Below are positions 1 to 4,943 of a stretch of DNA of 9,901 nucleotides, piece after piece. The notes beneath the pieces were generated by a model, which saw only the letters and a list, made by a program, of their open reading frames with translations, was not told the DNA's origin and ran no database searches. Origin of the DNA: an uncultured Collinsella sp. (GTDB taxonomy: Bacteria; Actinomycetota; Coriobacteriia; Coriobacteriales; Coriobacteriaceae). Made by a program: the position numbers and the translations under genes. Position 1 is the stretch's first letter. Every line of letters starts with the position of its first letter. The stretch spans positions 1-9,901 of the forward strand of contig URWQ01000036.1 of the NCBI GenBank assembly GCA_900551635.1, read 5' to 3'.

Positions 1-18
1 GCTCTATATCGTCAATCG

Positions 19-27
19 AGCGTATCA
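19..27 (-). promoter_or_regulatory. Repeat-borne extended -10 element, recurring at the end of each repeat
   Basis: On the - strand the last nine bases of the repeat are TGATACGCT, which fits the pattern TGNTANNNT. The known Neisseria (TGCTACAAT) and Campylobacter jejuni (TGGTAAAAT) type II-C repeats end with the same pattern at the same place, where it drives transcription from each repeat. The same nonamer recurs at 85-93, 151-159, 217-225, 283-291, 349-357 and 481-489. Repeat 7 (415-423) and the degenerate copy at 547-555 have lost the T of TG. The hexamer TACGCT is a weak -10 apart from its conserved first, second and last bases, and no clear -35 is visible. Confidence 0.45.
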
Positions 28-544
28 CCTTGGGGAAGGGCGCGTGCTCAAGACATATCGGTACGTTTCGCACCGCACTTGACGAGCGTATCACCTTGGG
101 GAAGGGCGCGTGCTCAAGACCCAAAACGCGGCGGGGGCTTATTAAAGCAGAGCGTATCACCTTGGGGAAGGGCGCGTGCTCAAGACAACTATAGAATGAT
201 GGATATATACCACCGCAGCGTATCACCTTGGGGAAGGGCGCGTGCTCAAGACTTACGGCACGCGCACGCCGTAGCCACGGGGAGCGTATCACCTTGGGGA
301 AGGGCGCGTGCTCAAGACTCAGGTGGAACAACAGAAGAGTATTGCACTAGCGTATCACCTTGGGGAAGGGCGCGTGCTCAAGACTTGCCGTTCTTTCGAC
401 CCATGATCCAGAGCAGCGTATCGCCTTGGGGAAGGCCGCGTGCTCAAGACCAATGAATGGCACTCTGCTAGGGCACTTACAGCGTATCACCTTGGGGAAG
501 GGCGCGTGCTCAAGACTGCGCGATGCAGCTTGCAATTATGCCCG

Positions 545-573
545 TTAACGTATCGCCATGGGGAGCGTATATG
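545..573 (+). promoter_or_regulatory. Candidate promoter for tracrRNA
   Basis: TTAACG (545-550) and TATATG (568-573) each match a sigma-70 hexamer at 4 of 6 positions and are separated by exactly 17 bp. Transcription would start near 580, just before the best anti-repeat stretch. The promoter would lie inside the degenerate terminal repeats, facing away from the array and toward cas9. Matches of this quality occur by chance, so this is tentative. Confidence 0.35.
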
Positions 574-579
574 GCATAG

Positions 580-697
580 AGGCGAAGGTTCTCAACCGAT
601 TGCATTTATGGGTCTATGCGTTATAAAGGGCAACAAGGAATAAGCAAAAGCCCCACACGATTAAGCAAGAAATGTGCGGGGCAAGCAGCTGCTTTAC
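580..697 (+). ncRNA. Candidate tracrRNA
   Basis: The region between array and cas9 holds a diverged repeat whose right half can act as anti-repeat. Against the crRNA repeat (GUCUUGAGCACGCGCC...), CTCAA (591-595) pairs with UUGAG, GT (588-589) with AC, and GGCG (581-584) with CGCC, with a mismatch and an internal loop between them. Downstream are a small stem GCAT/ATGC (602-605/616-619) and a final stem GCCCCACAC/GTGCGGGGC (650-658/674-682), followed by GCTTTACTT. This order of anti-repeat, short stem and GCCCC/GGGGC terminal hairpin resembles the Neisseria tracrRNA. Weak points are that the first three crRNA repeat bases (GUC) find no partner, that the + strand hairpin has an A-C mismatch, and that its T-run is poor. 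No better anti-repeat was found in the intergenic sequence. An alternative stem, GCATAGA/TCTATGC (574-580/613-619), enclosing GGTT-CTC-AACC, would compete with crRNA pairing. Confidence 0.45.
646..682 (-). terminator. Rho-independent terminator of cas9
   Basis: Read on the - strand, GCCCCGCAC (682-674) pairs with GTGTGGGGC (658-650) over nine positions, one of them a G-U wobble. The 15-nt loop is followed directly by TTTT (649-646). The hairpin begins 11 nt beyond the cas9 stop codon. A 12-bp palindrome, AAGCAGCTGCTT (683-694), sits between them and overlaps the stop codon by one base. The same inverted repeat could serve as the 3' hairpin of a + strand tracrRNA, so it may work in both directions. 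Confidence 0.7.
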
Positions 698-3600
698 TTG
701 ATGGGTGATTCTCGAACAACAAAGGGTGACATATCGTTGCTTAGTTTTCCAACGGTAGGACAACTTATTTTAATTCGTGTAAGCCTGTCTACAAAGGACC
801 AGTTGGCGTTATCGATGTTGTAGCCACTAAACCGCCCCACAAAATCGCCGATTTGCACCAGATCGCCCAGATATATCTCCAGCGGCGGTTTCTTCATGGC
901 ACTTTCGGGCACGGGTTTCCAGGCTTTTCGGCCAGTATGCGCCTTCGCAATTCTGGGCACATACGTCCCATCCTTAAGTGCAGGAATATCCGCCTTGTAG
1001 ACCGGGTCTGCGTACCAAGCGCCCTGCCCCTTCTTGGCCTCCGGGTCATGCCAGAGCCTCAGGCACAACATCTCGCTCACCTTGATGACCGACTTCTCGT
1101 CTGCCGACACAACGGCGTTGCCCATGACGATGTCCTTATCGGAGCTTGCCTTGCGAGCGATGTCTTTGCCCTGTGCATTAACGCCGGCATAGCGATAGAC
1201 CGTCTGTTCGAACAACTCGCCCCTTCCCTTACGCGGAACAAAGCGTGTGGGTACGACGAAATCGTGCGCCGCGCGTACTTCGTTCGCAAAGGTTTCCCAG
1301 GGCATAACACTTTCGAGAGCCTTCATGATGGCATCGCGGCGTTGGGTCTCGTTCATACCTCTGGTTATGCTCCAGTGTGTCTCTTGGTTGATTCGAGCGG
1401 TTTTAATCACGAGGCTTCGACTACATGCTGCAATCACACAAGCATCGGTGGCATGGTGACGATCGTCCGAGCGGTCTTTTTCGCCATTCGAACCAAAGTT
1501 AAGCCCCCACCTGCGACGCAGCCATGCGGTCGCTCTGCCAGTGGTGGGAACAACATGTGCCTTTGCGCCATCATCGGGGAACAGCAGACAGTCGGCGAGG
1601 TAAGCGCATACTTCTCGCGACATATAGGCGGTGTCGGTGAAGCTGCGTGCTAAGAATTCGCCTTCCTTGGTATCAAGGTCTTTTTCCAGCAGGAAGTTCT
1701 TTTTGCGACGGCTGAGTTTCTGGTTTTCCTGAACGCGACGTTCAAAAGCATCCCATGAAGGCGCACCGTCGTGGGACATCCATTCGTAAGGTGTCTGTTC
1801 GCGTTTATCCTGATTGCTTTTGGCGAGGACCAGGACTTTGTTGTTGCGTGAGTTTTCTCCCGTGCGAGAGAACGGCAGGATGTGGTCAATCTGCGTGTAG
1901 GTGTCGTCGCTAATTAGGCGATCGACTTCGATTTTAGCGCCCGTGTAAAGGTCGAAGCATTCCTGCTCTTCCCACAGGCGGTACTTCTCTATCTGTTTGC
2001 CCGTGACCTCATCTGCCGTGCAGCCACGCAGCTCAGCGATTTGCCCGGCAATGCGCTCGCGATTTTTCTCGTTCTTCTTATTGGCCTTGGCAATCTCGTC
2101 TTTTGCGCGCTGAGGCAACCTGAGCTCTCGATCAAGCTCAACGTGGATTTCGTTTGGCACGCCCCACTTGCGGCAGATGGCGTTGACCACTTTTCGCATT
2201 TGCGACATGGCGCGAATGACGACGGGATTGTTATTTGTTCGACCGGTACGTTCGATCCAGGTCTCATAGGGCATCAGGCGATCGGAGCGCTCGAGCTGGG
2301 CGCCAGCGATGCGAAGTCCCAGCAGGCCACAGTCATTTTCGGCCTGCGTAAGGTTGAGGACCTCGGGCTCCTCGAGGCAATCGAGCAGCATGTCGAGTGC
2401 TTTTTTGGAACGGTTGCCATAGCCGTTAAGAGCTTTGGATGAATAGGGAAGCCTACAGAGCGCCTCGATCTCCGCTTCCGAAAGCGGTAGCCCCTGAAGC
2501 TGCTCTTGGAGTACGGGGAGGGCTGAAGAGTATGCCACCGCCTCCATAACGGCATCGGCGAGATTGCGGTCATCGCGCAAACGCTGCAGGAGAATGGGGT
2601 TGGTTGCATTGAGGGTATTGCGGAGCACGCGCCATCCCTTGGGCTTGTACACCTCGCGCGTTTTTTCGTCGGCAGCTGGAACTCCCTTAAAGTAATCGCC
2701 GGAACTAAGGTCGAGCGCTTTTCTGAGGGCGCCGAATTTAACAGCACAATCTTTGTTGCCTCGAATTGGCTCGCACGAGAACAGGATTGCAATGCACTCA
2801 TCGCGCTCCGTTGCGGTCAAGGCGCGAGAGGTCCCGTTTTCGTGGATGATGGTGATGTTGCCGAGTGCGCCATAGGCTGAAACGAGTTCGCTCGTAAGCG
2901 TGCAGCGTGCGGCTCGTTTTTCTGTTGGAAAGTATGAGCAGTGGCCAACGATGTCGTACGTGCGGCGGTCGAAGTCTTTGCGCGAACGCTCCCAATCGCA
3001 AACCTCGATATACGCGGCCTCAAATTCCGGCGAAGCGTATTTGGAGCCAAAGGAGCGTTGAGCATCAAATAGGATATGAGTTTCTTCGATAAGCTGGGCG
3101 TGCGTTACACACTTGTCGTAATTGCCGCCACGATTGCGACTTTGAGGCTGCTGAGCGAGCCATTCGCCAACGGTACGGCACGAGGTCTCCGCAATTGCTT
3201 CCTTGTTGGCCGCAAGGGCGGATAGAACCTTGCCGCCTTCGCTTGATTTATCCTGATTGCCTTCTCCGTGGGGGATGTATCCACGGCGCTTGCAGAGGGA
3301 GTATAGGACTAGCGCCCACTCGCGATCGTTGAGCAGGCGGTCAAGCCCATCAACGCGAAGCTTGAGCGGCTGCTTGTCGCCTTTTGTGGTGTGGAAGTAC
3401 TCTTTGGTGGCGTCTTGGGGGATGAGGCCATAAGCCTTGAGGATTTGGAGACAGTGCTTCAAGCGCGCCTGGGTACGGTCAATGTTTCGACGAGTAGAGC
3501 GGAAGCCCCTGCGAATAACCGCAAGACTTTGGCCCGTTTTAGGATGAGTTGGAGAGTCAAATAATCTGACGCCCAAATCCAGGATTTCATGATTGGCTGT

Positions 3601-3705
3601 GTCGATAAGTGCGAATCCGCAGCTTGCAATTCCTGGATCCATGCCAAGCACAAGATGCCTGGGAAGTCCGAGCTTCCCAATTTCGCGATTGATGGTGATC
3701 TCCAT
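694..3705 (-). CDS. cas9: Compact type II-C CRISPR-associated endonuclease Cas9 (1003 aa)
   Basis: RNA-guided DNA endonuclease that cuts both strands of DNA matching a crRNA spacer when loaded with crRNA and tracrRNA. The start is the ATG at 3705-3703, preceded by AGAGAGGGG six bases upstream; an in-frame ATG 14 codons earlier lacks such a site. Numbered from 3705: RuvC-I around D23 (GMDPGIASCG), Arg-rich bridge helix about 64-83, RuvC-II E523 (IHVELDREL), HNH D607-H608 (IDHILPFSR) with N622 and N631, RuvC-III H751/D754 (DRHHATDAC), then the C-terminal PAM-interacting region to residue 1003. All catalytic residues are intact. Blocks such as IDHILPFSRTGENSRNNKVL and NPVVIRAMSQMRKVVNA closely follow Neisseria meningitidis Cas9, but this protein is roughly 80 residues shorter and its C-terminal part is clearly diverged. 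The gene lies tail-first against the array, and no cas1 or cas2 is adjacent. A sampled line of the gene is about 53% GC against about 60% in the ABC operon, which suggests transfer. The PAM cannot be read from sequence. Confidence 0.97.
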   Translation of the reverse strand: MEITINREIGKLGLPRHLVLGMDPGIASCGFALIDTANHEILDLGVRLFDSPTHPKTGQSLAVIRRGFRSTRRNIDRTQARLKHCLQILKAYGLIPQDATKEYFHTTKGDKQPLKLRVDGLDRLLNDREWALVLYSLCKRRGYIPHGEGNQDKSSEGGKVLSALAANKEAIAETSCRTVGEWLAQQPQSRNRGGNYDKCVTHAQLIEETHILFDAQRSFGSKYASPEFEAAYIEVCDWERSRKDFDRRTYDIVGHCSYFPTEKRAARCTLTSELVSAYGALGNITIIHENGTSRALTATERDECIAILFSCEPIRGNKDCAVKFGALRKALDLSSGDYFKGVPAADEKTREVYKPKGWRVLRNTLNATNPILLQRLRDDRNLADAVMEAVAYSSALPVLQEQLQGLPLSEAEIEALCRLPYSSKALNGYGNRSKKALDMLLDCLEEPEVLNLTQAENDCGLLGLRIAGAQLERSDRLMPYETWIERTGRTNNNPVVIRAMSQMRKVVNAICRKWGVPNEIHVELDRELRLPQRAKDEIAKANKKNEKNRERIAGQIAELRGCTADEVTGKQIEKYRLWEEQECFDLYTGAKIEVDRLISDDTYTQIDHILPFSRTGENSRNNKVLVLAKSNQDKREQTPYEWMSHDGAPSWDAFERRVQENQKLSRRKKNFLLEKDLDTKEGEFLARSFTDTAYMSREVCAYLADCLLFPDDGAKAHVVPTTGRATAWLRRRWGLNFGSNGEKDRSDDRHHATDACVIAACSRSLVIKTARINQETHWSITRGMNETQRRDAIMKALESVMPWETFANEVRAAHDFVVPTRFVPRKGRGELFEQTVYRYAGVNAQGKDIARKASSDKDIVMGNAVVSADEKSVIKVSEMLCLRLWHDPEAKKGQGAWYADPVYKADIPALKDGTYVPRIAKAHTGRKAWKPVPESAMKKPPLEIYLGDLVQIGDFVGRFSGYNIDNANWSFVDRLTRIKISCPTVGKLSNDMSPFVVRESPIK

Positions 3706-3840
3706 GGAGCACCCCTCTCTAATAAGAACTCTAGAGAACAGTACCATCGCGTGGGGACATGGGCCGAGCTTGTTAGCCGAGCGGTCATTTTGTTAGGCAA
3801 ATGGAAATGATTTATACAGCCTTACATATCGGTTACCGGA
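3706..3840 (-). promoter_or_regulatory. cas9 leader region with weak promoter candidate
   Basis: Between the GyrI fragment stop (3833) and the cas9 start lie 127 bp without a gene. TATAAA on the - strand (3816-3811) matches the -10 consensus at 5 of 6 positions but has no recognisable -35, and it sits about 105 nt before the start codon. GCCGAGC occurs twice as a direct repeat (3763-3769 and 3776-3782, + strand, 13-bp spacing), which could be a protein-binding site. I see no hairpin plus T-run, so transcription from upstream could enter cas9. Confidence 0.3.
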
Positions 3841-3970
3841 TGATGCCGTTTGTTGAAATTGAATCCCGACTGAATCCCGCCCTGAGATTGAATGGCGGGA
3901 CAGTTACGATACTCGGCTTGCTTGCAGGTTTGTAGAGCTCCTTGCATTCCTTCTTAAAGTCGAACGCCAT
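3833..3970 (-). pseudogene. Truncated GyrI-like (SbmC/YdeE-type small-molecule-binding) gene, N-terminal fragment
   Basis: A 45-codon frame starts at the ATG at 3970 with AGAAAGG about nine bases upstream, and ends at TAA (3835-3833). Its first ~29 residues, including MAFDFKKECKELYKP and KPSIVTVPPFN, match the conserved N-terminus of GyrI-like domain proteins, which are normally around 200 aa. After PPFN the expected continuation (the IAVxGxGDPN-type strand) is replaced by unrelated sequence, and a stop follows. The break coincides with an inverted repeat TCCCGCC/GGCGGGA (3875-3881/3894-3900) and a tandem GAATCCCG (3861-3868 and 3872-3879, + strand). GyrI proteins bind small amphipathic molecules, and E. 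coli SbmC inhibits gyrase and is SOS-induced. The fragment cannot form the fold. It lies just upstream of cas9 on the same strand and just downstream of a LexA box. Confidence 0.7.
3875..3900. repeat. 7-bp inverted repeat at the GyrI break point
   Basis: TCCCGCC (3875-3881) and GGCGGGA (3894-3900) are perfect complements around a 12-nt loop. They sit exactly where the GyrI-like reading frame stops matching its family, so they may mark the recombination or deletion junction. No T-run follows on either strand, so this is not an obvious terminator. Confidence 0.5.
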
Positions 3971-4011
3971 GTTGGCCGCCTTTCTGCGTATTGGCCTGCT
4001 TAGATAGTGGA

Positions 4012-4040
4012 ATCATATCATAAAAACGAACAGCTGTTCG
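4012..4040 (-). promoter_or_regulatory. LexA (SOS) box with overlapping promoter, reading toward GyrI fragment and cas9
   Basis: CGAACAGCTGTTCG (4027-4040) is a perfect 14-bp palindrome that matches the Gram-positive LexA box CGAAC-N4-GTTCG. On the - strand it is followed directly by TATGATATGAT (4022-4012), which offers two overlapping -10 hexamers. The lower one places its -35 position inside the box, so bound LexA would block it. The predicted transcript would begin near 4005 and run into the GyrI-like fragment (ATG at 3970) and, without a visible terminator, on toward cas9. The ABC operon on the other strand starts about 200 bp away, and no good + strand promoter overlaps the box. Confidence 0.7.
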
Positions 4041-4148
4041 AATGATTCGGCTGACAGATAGAGATGCGTGCGTTGTGTTTGGCGGTCGGCCTGACCCCGT
4101 CGATGATTTCTCTGCCTCCCCGGCGCCTCATCTATGGCTGTCGTTTCC

Positions 4149-4187
4149 CCATATAAAACCTGCCAAAATGAACCTGTCCCTTTTTGG
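4149..4187 (-). repeat. 39-bp intergenic element, copy 1 (inverted relative to copy 2)
   Basis: This stretch (core ACCTGCCAAAATGAACCTG) matches the reverse complement of 7719-7757 at 37 of 39 positions. In this copy only CCAAAA/TTTTGG of the hairpin remains, because the outer bases after TTTTTGG have diverged (TCGG instead of CAGG). The two copies bracket the ABC transporter operon. It could be a remnant terminator of a former upstream gene or a dispersed repeat. Confidence 0.75.
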
Positions 4188-4226
4188 TCGGCGTGAAATG
4201 GGTAATACTAAAGAGTTATCCGACCA
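4185..4226. promoter_or_regulatory. Candidate operator or hairpin upstream of the ABC operon
   Basis: TGGTCGG (4185-4191) and CCGACCA (4220-4226) are perfect 7-bp complements 28 nt apart. The second arm ends 16 nt before the ATPase start codon. As DNA it could bind a regulator; as RNA it could form a hairpin close to the weak ribosome-binding site (GGGA at 4230-4233). Neither role is proven. Confidence 0.3.
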
Positions 4227-4241
4227 GATGGGAACCGATCG

Positions 4242-4943
4242 ATGGCCTATATCGAATTCAAAGACGTCATCAAAGCATACGGCGAGGGCGATGCCCGCAT
4301 CCATGCGCTCGACGGCGCGAGCTTTACCGTTGAGCGCGGTGAGCTCGCCATTATCCTGGGCGCTTCGGGCGCCGGCAAGACTACGGCGCTCAACATTCTA
4401 GGCGGCATGGATACGGTAACCTCCGGCTCCGTGACAGTGGACGGGCGCGACGTGAGCTCTGCCAACGAGGCGCAGCTTGTGGAGTACCGCCGCGCCGACG
4501 TCGGCTTTGTCTTTCAGTTCTACAATCTGGTTCCCAACCTGACGGCGCTCGAAAACGTTGAGCTTGCAGCTCAGATCTGCCCCGATTCGCTCGATGCCGA
4601 ACAGACGCTTCGCCAGGTTGGCCTGGGCGAGCGCCTCGCCAACTTCCCCGCGCAGCTTTCGGGCGGCGAGCAGCAGCGCGTGTCCATTGCCCGCGCACTG
4701 GCCAAGAACCCCAAGCTTCTTTTATGCGACGAGCCCACGGGCGCGCTCGACTATAAAACCGGCAAGCAGATCTTGCAGCTGCTGCAGGATACCTGCCGCA
4801 AGCAGGGCATTACGGTCATCATCATCACGCACAACTCCGCGCTCGCGCCCATGGCCGATCGCCTGATCCGCTTTAAGAGTGGTCGCGTGAAGAGCGAGAC
4901 GGTCCAGCAAAATCCCGTGCCTATCGAGACGATCGAGTGGTAG
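4242..4943 (+). CDS. ABC transporter ATP-binding protein, LolD/MacB-type (233 aa)
   Basis: Cytoplasmic ATPase that powers the FtsX-type permease encoded next to it. It contains Walker A at residues 40-48 (GASGAGKTT), Q-loop Q92, the signature LSGGEQQ at 139-145, Walker B with D163-E164 ([12 protein letters not shown]) and the H-loop H197. The length and the DEPTGALD block are typical of the LolD/MacB/FtsE/YknY branch, whose members usually do mechanotransmission (lipoprotein extraction, antimicrobial-peptide export or sensing) rather than simple import. The ATG at 4242 is the natural start because MAYIEF begins the usual first strand, although the Shine-Dalgarno (GGGA) is weak. The stop lies at 4941-4943, overlapping or 5 bp before the permease start, so translation is probably coupled. 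The substrate cannot be inferred. Confidence 0.95.
   Translation: MAYIEFKDVIKAYGEGDARIHALDGASFTVERGELAIILGASGAGKTTALNILGGMDTVTSGSVTVDGRDVSSANEAQLVEYRRADVGFVFQFYNLVPNLTALENVELAAQICPDSLDAEQTLRQVGLGERLANFPAQLSGGEQQRVSIARALAKNPKLLLCDEPTGALDYKTGKQILQLLQDTCRKQGITVIIITHNSALAPMADRLIRFKSGRVKSETVQQNPVPIETIEW

Larger units (their letters stand above)
1..599 (-). CRISPR. Type II-C CRISPR array (right-hand end), 8 full repeats plus degenerate terminal copies
   Basis: A 36-bp repeat (+ strand begins AGCGTATCACC and ends GTGCTCAAGAC) occurs at 19-54, 85-120, 151-186, 217-252, 283-318, 349-384, 415-450 and 481-516. The spacers between them are all exactly 30 bp, and a 30-bp spacer follows at 517-546. Positions 1-18 are the tail of another spacer, so the array continues to the left. 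Repeat 7 (415-450) has two substitutions, at repeat positions 9 and 22. At 547-563 only the first ~17 bases of a repeat remain, and 564-598 keeps just the two ends (AGCGTAT and TCTCAA). The - strand is the likely crRNA strand: read that way the repeat starts GTCTTGAGC, like the GTTxTAG starts of type II repeats, and ends TGATACGCT. Spacer targets cannot be identified here. Confidence 0.97.
4041..4241. other. Intergenic region before the ABC operon
   Basis: These 200 bp hold no convincing gene; the open frame beginning at 4042 runs out of frame into the ATPase gene. It contains one copy of the 39-bp element (4149-4187) and an inverted repeat close to the ATPase start. No strong promoter was recognised. 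Confidence 0.5.

Noticed and set aside
254..273. Short inverted repeat TACGGC/GCCGTA inside spacer 4
   Set aside because: It is a 6-bp match within one spacer and reflects the acquired target sequence, not a feature of the locus.
79..456. Open frame encoding a protein of repeated SVSPWGRARAQD units
   Set aside because: The repeat plus spacer period is 66 bp, a multiple of three, so any stop-free frame repeats itself. The units are just translated CRISPR repeats with unrelated spacer-derived residues between them.
853..1653. 266-codon frame on the + strand
   Set aside because: It lies fully antisense to the intact cas9 gene, has no recognisable domain and has no ribosome site that stands out.
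3748..4026. Alternative tracrRNA location upstream of cas9
   Set aside because: I looked for sequence able to pair with GUCUUGAGC allowing wobble on both strands. Only a fragmentary match (TGAGAT near 3883) was seen, weaker than the candidate beside the array.
4042..4401. 119-codon frame before and into the ATPase gene
   Set aside because: It runs out of frame into the well-supported ATPase gene, and its upstream part crosses the 39-bp repeat element.
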